Shown one piece after another: positions 1-5,966 of a DNA stretch of 7,688 nucleotides. Origin of the DNA: Rhodobacteraceae bacterium UBA3087 (GTDB lineage Bacteria > Pseudomonadota > Alphaproteobacteria > Rhodobacterales > Rhodobacteraceae). The position numbers and the translations under genes were made by a program. Numbering within the stretch: position 1 is the first letter of the stretch; every line of letters starts with the position of its first letter. The DNA is taken from the NCBI GenBank assembly GCA_002367285.1, contig DFBF01000057.1, forward strand, positions 24,573-32,260. Direction: 5' to 3'. The notes beneath the pieces are model-generated. The model made no database searches. It saw nothing but the letters and a program-made list of their open reading frames with translations, and was not told where the DNA came from.

Positions 1-279
1 ATCATCTTTTTCGATGAACCCACCACCGGGCTGGACCCGATCATGGCGGGCGTCATCAACGAATTGATCCGCGAAATCGTGGTGGAAATGGGCGCGACCG
101 CCATGACCATCACCCATGACATGTCATCGGTGCGCGCGATTTCCGACAAGGTCGCGATGCTGCACCAAGGCGTGATCCAGTGGACCGGGCCGGTGGCAGA
201 TATGGACAACAGCGGCGATCCTTACGTGCATCAGTTCATCCATGGGCTGGCCGAAGGGCCGATTGAGGCCGTTCGCTGA
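1..279 (+). CDS. mlaF: MlaF-type phospholipid ABC transporter ATP-binding protein (3' end only)
   Basis: Only the last 92 residues are present; the gene runs off the left edge. Visible residues start in the Walker B strand (IIFFDEP, D5 and catalytic E6), followed by the D-loop (TGLDP, 9-13) and the H-switch histidine (ITHDM, H39), so this is the C-terminal half of an ABC nucleotide-binding domain. The tail YVHQFIHGLAEGPI resembles the C-terminal extension of MlaF (E. coli has a similar QFLDGIADGP tail), which sets it apart from generic ABC ATPases. In the known system MlaF is the cytoplasmic ATPase that works with MlaE, MlaD and MlaB to move phospholipids between the membranes of Gram-negative cells, and its C-terminal extension contributes to dimerisation and MlaB contact. 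The rest of an mla cluster would be expected to the left, outside the window. A PqiA-family gene two positions downstream fits an envelope-lipid context. Confidence 0.88.
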   Translation: MIFFDEPTTGLDPIMAGVINELIREIVVEMGATAMTITHDMSSVRAISDKVAMLHQGVIQWTGPVADMDNSGDPYVHQFIHGLAEGPIEAVR

Positions 280-390
280 GGCTTTGCCCCCCCAGAGGAA
301 ACAGTCAGCAATTCTCGCCCATACTGAACACATCTTTCCGTATTAACCATATGCGCCTTTCCGCCTACACTGGTCAGACTGCGTCAGCCC

Positions 391-412
391 ATTGATTTCG
401 CGAATTGATTTC
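391..412. repeat. 9-bp direct repeat in the gap between mlaF and the next gene
   Basis: ATTGATTTC occurs at 391-399 and again at 404-412, so the starts are 13 bp apart. It lies 38-59 bp upstream of the ATG at 450, inside the 170-bp gap between mlaF and the coiled-coil gene. Its position could suit a regulator-binding site or promoter element, but I cannot identify a regulator. I see no good -10/-35 pair and no clear terminator for mlaF in this gap. TTAACCAT at 343-350 resembles a CtrA half-site but is only eight bases long. Confidence 0.35.
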
Positions 413-437
413 ATTGTGTGTTCGGGTTGGCTTTGGT

Positions 438-445
438 GGGGGAAG
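438..445 (+). promoter_or_regulatory. Ribosome binding site fixing the start at 450
   Basis: The purine run GGGGGAAG ends four bases before the ATG at 450. It supports that ATG over the in-frame TTG at 405, which would add 15 residues (beginning MISLCVRVGF) that look like translated leader and has no comparable purine run upstream. Confidence 0.6.
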
Positions 446-449
446 TCAT

Positions 450-1250
450 ATGTCTGCGCAATCGCTTGGCCTGATGGGCCATGGTCAAAACCTTTTTCAA
501 CGCATTTCATTGGTCCTGATTGGCCTGCTGGCCGGTGTTCTGATCGCCGCATCTATCGGCGCCACGCTGGGCATGATGCCCTGGCTGGAATTCACCGCCC
601 GTTTCGGTGATCTGGACGTTGCAAACGCCGGTGTGATTGCCCAACTGGGGTTCACCGCCTTTGTCACCTCCTTGCTGTTCTTCTTGCCTGCAAACGCCCG
701 CATGTTGCGGCTGGAAGGCTCGCATCGCGATTTCAACCTGCGTATGGAAGACGTGCAACGCGCCTATCGCGCCGCCCATGAGGAAGACCGTAAAAAGCTG
801 TTCAAGATCGGGTCGGAATTTGACGCCGTGCGCGAACGCATTGCGCATTTGCGCGACCATCCTGACCTTGGTGCATTGGAGCCCGAGGTGCTGGAATTGG
901 CCGCCCAGATGAGCTTCGAAAGTCGTGATCTGGCACAGATCTATTCGGATGAAAAAGTCAGCCGTGCCAAAGACTTCCTGAAACAACGTCAGGAAGAAGT
1001 CGAACAATTTCAGGAAAACCTGGCGCTGGCAAACAGCACGGTCGGCGACATGCGCCGTTGGATGTTGCAACTGGACACCGAAGAAACCGTCGCCAAGGGC
1101 CAGATGGAGGTTCTGGAAAAGGACCTGATGGAGCTGTTGCCCAAGCTGGGCTACGAGCTGGGCTTTGAGGAACGTCCTGTGCAGGATGCGACCGTGGTAC
1201 CACTGGCCGCCCAACGTGGGAAAACAGCGGAAAAACAGGAAGCTCACTGA
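450..1250 (+). CDS. Conserved membrane-anchored coiled-coil protein, function unknown
   Basis: The product is 266 residues from the ATG at 450. It starts with a short polar stretch, then two hydrophobic segments at about 19-43 and 61-80 (the second ends LLFFLP), which should anchor it in the inner membrane. From about 88 to 232 it is highly charged and rich in Glu, Gln, Lys, Arg, Ala and Leu in a helical pattern (for example RQEEVEQFQENL at 180-191), as expected of a long coiled coil. The last 30 residues are polar and probably disordered. I recall similar roughly 260-residue proteins in Rhodobacteraceae labelled 'DNA repair protein', a label for which I see no domain support: there is no nuclease, helicase or nucleotide-binding motif here. 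It lies 170 bp after mlaF and 40 bp before the pqiA-like gene on the same strand, so an envelope or scaffold role is a reasonable guess, but that is inference. Confidence 0.8.
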   Translation: MSAQSLGLMGHGQNLFQRISLVLIGLLAGVLIAASIGATLGMMPWLEFTARFGDLDVANAGVIAQLGFTAFVTSLLFFLPANARMLRLEGSHRDFNLRMEDVQRAYRAAHEEDRKKLFKIGSEFDAVRERIAHLRDHPDLGALEPEVLELAAQMSFESRDLAQIYSDEKVSRAKDFLKQRQEEVEQFQENLALANSTVGDMRRWMLQLDTEETVAKGQMEVLEKDLMELLPKLGYELGFEERPVQDATVVPLAAQRGKTAEKQEAH

Positions 1251-1290
1251 AAGAATGGCAATTTGGGGCATACCACCCTAGATCAGGACC

Positions 1291-1746
1291 ATGATCGTTT
1301 TGCGTTACCTCAACCTCGCCCTTCTTGTTGCCTTCCCGGTCGCCTGGTTCGCGCCCCTGCTGCGCGCGGGGATTGCACTGCCGCTGTTTGGGCTAAAGGA
1401 CATCAGCGTCATTTCAGGCCTTCAGGCGCTGTGGGAGACCGATGTCCTGCTGGCCCTGCTGGTCACGTTTTTCGCCATCTTCGCGCCGCTGCTGAAAACG
1501 CTTGGGCTTGCGCTGATCCAATTCGGCCTGATGCGCCGCAAGGTGCTGCCGGTGCTGAATGGCCTGGGAAAACTGGCCATGGCCGACGTATTCCTGATCG
1601 CCCTGTATATCGTGGTGGTCAAAGGCGTTGGGCTGGCCAAGGTGGAAACCGCCTGGGGGCTTTACCTGTTTTCGACCTGCATCCTGACCTCAATTGCGAT
1701 CAGCCATCTGACCAGCAAAGGCAGCCGAGCGGCCCGAAACTTTTGA
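1291..1746 (+). CDS. Single-domain PqiA-family (paraquat-inducible protein A) membrane protein
   Basis: The product has 151 residues and four probable membrane segments, at about 4-23, 51-80, 97-115 and 121-139. The pattern fits the PqiA family: a short loop with SVISGLQALWE (39-49), then a hydrophobic helix ending in FAPLLK (64-69), then GKLAMADVFLIAL (92-104), which matches the family's K-x-S/A-M-x-D-V-F signature, and a final helix beginning GLYLFS (123-128). Canonical PqiA carries two such domains with cysteine motifs; this protein has one domain and a single cysteine (C130), so it is a short version. An in-frame TAG at 1279 leaves the ATG at 1291 as the only upstream ATG; AGGA sits just two bases before it, which is unusually close. 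In E. coli, PqiA is the inner-membrane partner of the MCE protein PqiB in an envelope lipid-transport system. Nearness to mlaF fits, but no MCE-domain gene is in this window. Confidence 0.82.
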   Translation: MIVLRYLNLALLVAFPVAWFAPLLRAGIALPLFGLKDISVISGLQALWETDVLLALLVTFFAIFAPLLKTLGLALIQFGLMRRKVLPVLNGLGKLAMADVFLIALYIVVVKGVGLAKVETAWGLYLFSTCILTSIAISHLTSKGSRAARNF

Positions 1747-1826
1747 CGGGTTTCAGACCGGTTTCCTGAAAAGAAAACGGCGCCGTCGTGCTTGATGCAC
1801 TCCTGCGTTTCAGGCACAAACGGCCC

Positions 1827-3191
1827 ATGGCAAAAACAAAGAATTTCACCTGCAACGCCTGCGGCGCGACATCTTCAAAGTGGTCCGGGCGCTGTGACGC
1901 CTGCGGCGCGTGGAACACGATCGTCGAAGAGGTGCCCCTGTCCGCCGGCCCGGCCTCAAAAACCCTGGGCGGAAAACGGGGATCAAACCTGGCGCTGGTC
2001 GACCTGGCAACCGAAGAAGCCCCCCCGCCCCGCACAACCAGCGGTGTGGCGGAACTGGACCGGGTGTTGGGTGGCGGGCTTGTGCCTTCCTCGGCCGTTC
2101 TGGTGGGCGGTGACCCCGGCATCGGCAAGTCGACCTTGTTGTTGCAAGCGGCCGCGCAGTTCGCCAACCGCGGGCTGAAAGTCGTCTATGTGTCGGGCGA
2201 AGAAGCCACCGCGCAGGTGCGTATGCGCGCCCAACGGCTGGGGCTTGAGAAAGCGCCGGTCAAACTGGCCTGTGAAACCAATCTGCGCGACATCCTGACC
2301 ACCTTGGACGCCGAAAAACCCGATCTGGTGGTGATCGATTCGATTCAAACCATGTGGGCCGACAATGTCGAAAGCGCACCGGGATCGGTCAGCCAGGTGC
2401 GCAGCGCCGCGCACGAGCTGACAATGTTTGCAAAACGCAAAGGCATCGCCGTGATCCTGGTCGGTCATGTCACCAAGGACGGCCAGATCGCAGGCCCGCG
2501 CGTTATCGAACACATGGTCGACACGGTGCTTTATTTCGAAGGCGAACGCGGCCACCAGTTCCGCATCCTGCGCGCTGTGAAAAACCGCTTTGGCCCCGCC
2601 GACGAAATCGGCGTGTTTGAAATGACCGGCACGGGGCTTGCCGAGGTTCTGAACCCCTCGGCCCTGTTCCTGTCGGACCGCGAAGACCCCGCGCCGGGCA
2701 GCGTCGTATTCGCAGGCATCGAAGGCACGCGCCCCGTGTTGGTCGAATTGCAAGCGCTGGTCGCCCCCAGCCCGCTGTCGCAACCGCGCCGATCGGTGCT
2801 GGGATGGGACAGCGGACGCCTGGCGATGATTCTGGCCGTGCTAGAGGCGCGATGTGGCATTCCTTTCACAGGCTTGGACGTCTATCTTAATGTCGCGGGC
2901 GGCATGAAGATTTCCGAACCTGCCGCCGATCTGGCTGTTGCGGCGGCGCTACTTTCGGCCCGCGAAGACGCCGCGATTCCGAAAGAGACTGTGGTTTTCG
3001 GCGAAATCAGCCTATCAGGGGCCCTGCGCCCGGTGGGTCAGACAGAAAACCGCTTGAAAGAAGCGCAAAAACTTGGTTTCTCCGCAGCTATTGCGCCAAC
3101 GCGCAGCAAAATTGGAACGAACCCGGGAATTTCTGTCAAAGAAATGCCGGATTTGGCCGGTTTTGTCGGAGACATATTCGGGGCCGGTTAG
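1827..3191 (+). CDS. radA: DNA repair protein RadA (RecA-like, Lon-like domain)
   Basis: The product has 454 residues, close to E. coli RadA (460). Domains in order: an N-terminal C4 zinc finger (C9, C12, C23, C26), a RecA-like ATPase with Walker A GDPGIGKST (95-103) and Walker B LVVIDS (167-172), the RadA signature KNRFG (252-256), and a C-terminal Lon-protease-like domain (about 280-454). The Lon-like part has EPAAD at 364-368 where active Lon has a catalytic serine motif, so it should not be proteolytic, as is normal for RadA. RadA is a cytoplasmic ATPase that promotes branch migration and processing of recombination intermediates. I chose the ATG at 1827 because MAKTK just before the zinc finger is the usual RadA start; the in-frame GTG at 1788 would add 13 atypical residues. 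The ribosome binding site is weak. There is an 80-bp gap to the pqiA-like gene upstream and cvpA follows after 24 bp. Confidence 0.97.
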   Translation: MAKTKNFTCNACGATSSKWSGRCDACGAWNTIVEEVPLSAGPASKTLGGKRGSNLALVDLATEEAPPPRTTSGVAELDRVLGGGLVPSSAVLVGGDPGIGKSTLLLQAAAQFANRGLKVVYVSGEEATAQVRMRAQRLGLEKAPVKLACETNLRDILTTLDAEKPDLVVIDSIQTMWADNVESAPGSVSQVRSAAHELTMFAKRKGIAVILVGHVTKDGQIAGPRVIEHMVDTVLYFEGERGHQFRILRAVKNRFGPADEIGVFEMTGTGLAEVLNPSALFLSDREDPAPGSVVFAGIEGTRPVLVELQALVAPSPLSQPRRSVLGWDSGRLAMILAVLEARCGIPFTGLDVYLNVAGGMKISEPAADLAVAAALLSAREDAAIPKETVVFGEISLSGALRPVGQTENRLKEAQKLGFSAAIAPTRSKIGTNPGISVKEMPDLAGFVGDIFGAG

Positions 3192-3215
3192 AGCCCGTTC
3201 GAAGAGGTAGAAAGC

Positions 3216-3770
3216 ATGGAATCGTTCACGATCATCGACGGCGTCGTCGCGGCAGTCGTTCTGGTATCAGCCATCCTGGCCTATTCGCGCGGCTTTGTGC
3301 GCGAGGGCATGTCGATTGCCGGCTGGATCGTTGCCGCTATCCTGGCCTATATTTTCGCCCCCAAGGCGGTGCCTTTGGTAAAAGAAATTCCGGTGGTCAG
3401 CGACTTCTTCGCCGACAGCTGCGAATTGTCCGTCATCGCCGCCTTTGCGGCCGTGTTTGCCCTGGCGTTGGTGGTCGTGTCGATCTTTACGCCGTTGTTT
3501 TCCTCGGCGGTGCAACGCTCGGCCTTGGGCGGCATTGATCAGGCGCTTGGCTTTGTCTTCGGGGTCGCGCGCGGCATCTTGTTGGTGGCGATTACGCTGG
3601 TGGTCTATGACCGCGTCGTGACCACGGATTCAATCCCGATGGTGGACGATTCACGCACCGCCAAAGTGTTCGCCCGCACCCAGGACAAGATCAACGAACA
3701 GATCCCCGCCGATGCGCCAGGCTGGATCGTTGAACGCTATGAGGCGCTGGTTTCGACCTGCAATCCGTAA
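3216..3770 (+). CDS. cvpA: CvpA family inner-membrane protein
   Basis: The product has 184 residues with four likely membrane helices, at about 6-23, 33-49, 71-92 and 115-133. Family hallmarks are visible: the polar SRGFVRE after helix 1 (24-30) and GGIDQALGFVFGVARG (105-120) before the last helix. A soluble C-terminal tail of about 50 residues follows. CvpA was named for colicin V production in E. coli; it is linked to envelope integrity in several Gram-negative bacteria, but its biochemical role is not settled. AAGAGG at 3202-3207, eight bases before the ATG, is a good ribosome binding site. The 24-bp gap from radA suggests co-transcription, and purF follows. A cvpA-purF pair also occurs in E. 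coli, so the order is conserved over a long distance. Confidence 0.93.
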   Translation: MESFTIIDGVVAAVVLVSAILAYSRGFVREGMSIAGWIVAAILAYIFAPKAVPLVKEIPVVSDFFADSCELSVIAAFAAVFALALVVVSIFTPLFSSAVQRSALGGIDQALGFVFGVARGILLVAITLVVYDRVVTTDSIPMVDDSRTAKVFARTQDKINEQIPADAPGWIVERYEALVSTCNP

Positions 3771-3804
3771 GCCTCTGTAACATTCCGTTCACAAAGCATC
3801 GGCT

Positions 3805-3851
3805 CCACGTCGGTTCCGTGGTGACAGCAGCGATTTGACCCTCTAAGAGGG
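3805..3851 (+). other. Two small hairpins in the purF leader
   Basis: The 117-bp gap between cvpA and purF holds two inverted repeats. CCACG at 3805-3809 pairs with CGTGG at 3817-3821 around a 7-base loop. CCCTC at 3839-3843 pairs with GAGGG at 3847-3851 around a 3-base TAA loop. Neither is followed by a T-tract, so they do not look like a standard terminator for cvpA. They could be a leader structure of purF, or chance; five-base stems are weak evidence. GGAG at 3875-3878, nine bases before the purF ATG, is the likely ribosome binding site. Confidence 0.35.
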
Positions 3852-3887
3852 GGCCATCCAAGGACCTCGCTATCGGAGCTGCTGCCC

Positions 3888-5351
3888 ATGCTGCCTGCCA
3901 TGCCCCCCGCTCACCCTTTTGATGATGATAAATTGAAAGAGGAGTGCGGCGTGTTCGGCGTGATCGGCATGACCGACGCCGCAAACTTCGTGGCCCTGGG
4001 GCTGCACGCGCTGCAACACCGCGGCCAAGAGGCTGGCGGCATCGTCAGCCACGACCCCGAAGAAGGCTTCAACAGCGCCCGCCGCTTTGGTTATGTGCGC
4101 GACAATTTCACCTCGCAAAAGCTGATGGAAACGCTGCCCGGTCCGCTGGCTATCGGCCACGTGCGCTACTCCACCGCCGGATCAAAAGGCGCCGTCATCC
4201 GCGACGTTCAGCCGTTTTTTGGCGAATTTTCCATGGGCGGCGCGGCGATTGCCCACAATGGCAACATCACCAACGCCAATGCCCTGCGCAAGGAACTGAT
4301 TGACCGCGGCTCGATCTTTCAAAGCTCGTCCGACAGTGAATGCATCATCCACCTGATGGCACGATCACTGCAACGCAACATCCCCGAGCGCATGGAAGAT
4401 GCCCTGCGCCGGGTCGAAGGCGCGTTTTCCATTGTCGCCATGACACGGACCAAAATGATGGGTGTGCGCGACCCGCTGGGCGTGCGCCCGCTGGTTCTGG
4501 GCCAACTGGGTGACGGCTGGGTGCTAAGCTCGGAAACCTGTGCGTTGGACATCATCGGCGCGCAATTCGTGCGGGACATCGAACCTGGCGAGATGGTCGT
4601 CATCTCGAAAACCGGGGTCGAAAGCCACTATCCGTTCCGCCCGGTGCCGTCCCGTTTCTGCATCTTCGAACATGTCTATTTTTCGCGCCCGGATTCGATC
4701 CTGGGCGGGCGTTCTGTCTATGAAACCCGCCGCCAGATCGGCGTGGAACTGGCCCGCGAAAACCCCGTTGACGCCGACCTGGTCTGCCCAGTCCCAGATT
4801 CAGGCACCCCCGCGGCAATCGGGTTCAGCCAGGAAAGCGGTATTCCCTATGCGATGGGCATCATCCGCAACCAGTACATGGGCCGCACATTCATTGAACC
4901 GACCGAGCACATCCGCAACATGGGCGTGCGCCTGAAGCTGAACGTGAACCGTGCGCTGATCAAGGGCAAGCGGGTCATCCTGGTCGACGACAGCGTCGTG
5001 CGCGGCACCACCAGCCGCAAGATCAAGGACATGATCCTGGACGCCGGCGCGGCCGAGGTGCATTTCCGCATCGCGTCGCCCCCCACGGCCTGGCCGTGCT
5101 TCTATGGCGTCGACACGCCCCAGCGCGACAAGCTGCTGGCGGCAACGATGACCGAGGATCAGATGCGCGACCACCTGGCGGTCGACAGCCTCAAGTTCAT
5201 CTCTCTGGACGGGTTGTACCGCGCGGTTGGTGAAGCCAAAGGCCGCAACAACGAATGCCCGCAGTATTGCGACGCTTGCTTCTCGGGGGAATACCCGGTC
5301 GCCCCGTCTGACATGATCGAAAAGGGCTTTGAAATGGAGGCGGCGCAATAA
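3888..5351 (+). CDS. purF: Amidophosphoribosyltransferase (Fe-S type)
   Basis: This cytoplasmic enzyme makes 5-phosphoribosylamine from PRPP and glutamine, the committed step of purine synthesis. The product is 487 residues. The N-terminal Ntn glutaminase domain has the nucleophile C20 (ECGVFG), which requires removal of a 19-residue propeptide, and the glutamine-site motifs HVRYST (91-96) and HNGN (123-126). The C-terminal phosphoribosyltransferase domain has PDSGTP (303-308) and the PRPP loop VILVDDSVVRGTT (363-375). Cysteines C258, C404, C461 and C464 occupy the places of the four [4Fe-4S] ligands of Bacillus subtilis PurF, so this is the oxygen-sensitive cluster-bearing class, not the cluster-free E. 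coli class. The start at 3888 has GGAG nine bases upstream; the ATG at 3900 is an in-frame alternative. The stop codon lies in the loop of a terminator-like hairpin. Confidence 0.97.
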   Translation: MLPAMPPAHPFDDDKLKEECGVFGVIGMTDAANFVALGLHALQHRGQEAGGIVSHDPEEGFNSARRFGYVRDNFTSQKLMETLPGPLAIGHVRYSTAGSKGAVIRDVQPFFGEFSMGGAAIAHNGNITNANALRKELIDRGSIFQSSSDSECIIHLMARSLQRNIPERMEDALRRVEGAFSIVAMTRTKMMGVRDPLGVRPLVLGQLGDGWVLSSETCALDIIGAQFVRDIEPGEMVVISKTGVESHYPFRPVPSRFCIFEHVYFSRPDSILGGRSVYETRRQIGVELARENPVDADLVCPVPDSGTPAAIGFSQESGIPYAMGIIRNQYMGRTFIEPTEHIRNMGVRLKLNVNRALIKGKRVILVDDSVVRGTTSRKIKDMILDAGAAEVHFRIASPPTAWPCFYGVDTPQRDKLLAATMTEDQMRDHLAVDSLKFISLDGLYRAVGEAKGRNNECPQYCDACFSGEYPVAPSDMIEKGFEMEAAQ

Positions 5352-5359
5352 GCGCCGCC
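5339..5359. terminator. GC-rich hairpin between convergent genes, overlapping the purF stop
   Basis: GGCGGCGC at 5339-5346 pairs perfectly with GCGCCGCC at 5352-5359 around the five-base loop AATAA, which contains the purF stop codon (5349-5351). It lies 24 bp beyond the stop of the convergent - strand gene, so it is placed to end transcription from both sides. There is no T-run on the + side; on the - side the stem is followed by only a short pyrimidine-rich stretch (TCCATTTC). It may therefore work with Rho or act as an mRNA-stabilising 3' structure. Confidence 0.6.
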
Positions 5360-5382
5360 CCCGCCACAGGCTGACAGCTGGC

Positions 5383-5943
5383 CTATTGGTTCAACATCTG
5401 TTCGCTGGCTTCAAAATCCGCGCCGACGAAGTTCAGGCAGGTATCGGCGTATTTCATGCCGGTATACACATCAAGCACAGTAATCCTGACTTGCCGATGA
5501 TACTGAAGCCGGGGGAGGTCGACATAGATTTCCCCCGGTGTATCAGGCAGTTGCGTCACGACGCGACTGCCGGTGTCCGTCACGATTTCAACCGTGCGGG
5601 GGCGGGCATTGTTGAAATAGACCTTTTCGGATTTGGCATAGCCATTCATGAAAATCAGGCGGCTGAAGGGTGGCGCACCATAGAAGGTCAGCGTGATCGT
5701 CTGGCCCTCGCCATAGCCGCGCACGCCTTCGCACCAGGCCGTGCGGTTGTCCCAATCCAACAGGTTGTCGGGGCCATAATCATTGCCCGCCTGCGGGGCC
5801 AAAGCCGAGCTGACACAATACTGAATGCTGTCGACATATTGGGTCGGCCCCAGTGTCGCACAAATCTCGGCCTGGGCCGCCCCCGCTGTGGCACAGAAAA
5901 CGGCCAATGCAATCATCCGCCTTCGCCCTGATAATCTGGTCAT
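5383..5943 (-). CDS. Exported NADase-type glycan-binding (discoidin-like) domain protein
   Basis: The product has 186 residues. Residues 1-25 form a Sec signal peptide: positive RRR, a hydrophobic core, then AQA before E26. The mature protein is almost entirely one domain matching, by pattern, the NADase translocation / NADase-type glycan-binding family, a discoidin-like beta-sandwich: CVSSALAP (43-50), NLLDWDNRTAWCEG (60-73), MNGY (99-102), NNARPR (111-116) and DVYTGMKYADTC (158-169). Family members are thought to bind glycans; no catalytic domain is attached here. The mature chain has four cysteines (C28, C43, C71, C169), enough for two disulfides in the periplasm or outside. The ATG at 5943 has GAGGAG six bases upstream. 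A GTG at 5970 overlapping the previous stop would put nine extra residues (KPEIEERG) before the signal peptide and is less likely. It follows the 536-aa secreted-protein gene by 23 bp, so the two are probably one transcript. The exact ligand is unknown. Confidence 0.85.
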   Translation of the reverse strand: MTRLSGRRRMIALAVFCATAGAAQAEICATLGPTQYVDSIQYCVSSALAPQAGNDYGPDNLLDWDNRTAWCEGVRGYGEGQTITLTFYGAPPFSRLIFMNGYAKSEKVYFNNARPRTVEIVTDTGSRVVTQLPDTPGEIYVDLPRLQYHRQVRITVLDVYTGMKYADTCLNFVGADFEASEQMLNQ

Positions 5944-5949
5944 CCCTCT

Positions 5950-5955
5950 CTCCTC
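5950..5955 (-). promoter_or_regulatory. Ribosome binding site fixing the start at 5943
   Basis: On the - strand GAGGAG is followed by six bases and then the ATG at 5943-5941. This near-ideal site, in the short gap after the upstream stop, decides for the internal ATG over the GTG at 5970 that overlaps that stop by four bases (GTGA). Confidence 0.75.
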
Positions 5956-5966
5956 AATCTCTGGTT

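Noticed and set aside
405..449. TTG start extending the coiled-coil protein by 15 residues
   Set aside because: The extra residues look like translated leader, and the ATG at 450 has a purine-rich ribosome binding site directly before it.
507..1271. 254-residue open frame on the - strand opposite the coiled-coil gene
   Set aside because: It is rich in Gln, His and Phe with no hydrophobic or domain pattern, as expected of the complement of a Glu/Leu-rich coiled coil. The + strand frame has a ribosome binding site and membrane segments.
1263..1769. 168-residue + strand frame overlapping the PqiA-family gene
   Set aside because: The overlapping frame at 1291-1746 has the PqiA signature and four membrane helices; this one is Pro/Arg/Gly-rich and lacks family features.
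1751..1771. TTTCAG/CTGAAA inverted repeat after the PqiA-family gene as a terminator
   Set aside because: The stem is AT-rich and only six pairs with a nine-base loop, and it is followed by an A-rich run rather than T residues, so it is not a credible terminator on the + strand.
1777..1786. Perfect 10-bp palindrome ACGGCGCCGT before radA
   Set aside because: It has no loop, and short GC palindromes are common in high-G+C DNA; nothing else supports an operator here.
1983..2783. 266-residue - strand frame opposite radA
   Set aside because: radA is certain from its motifs over its whole length; the reverse frame shows no domain.
3835..3840. TTGACC as a -35 element for a purF promoter
   Set aside because: No acceptable -10 sequence occurs 16-18 bases downstream, and the motif overlaps the small hairpin at 3839-3851.
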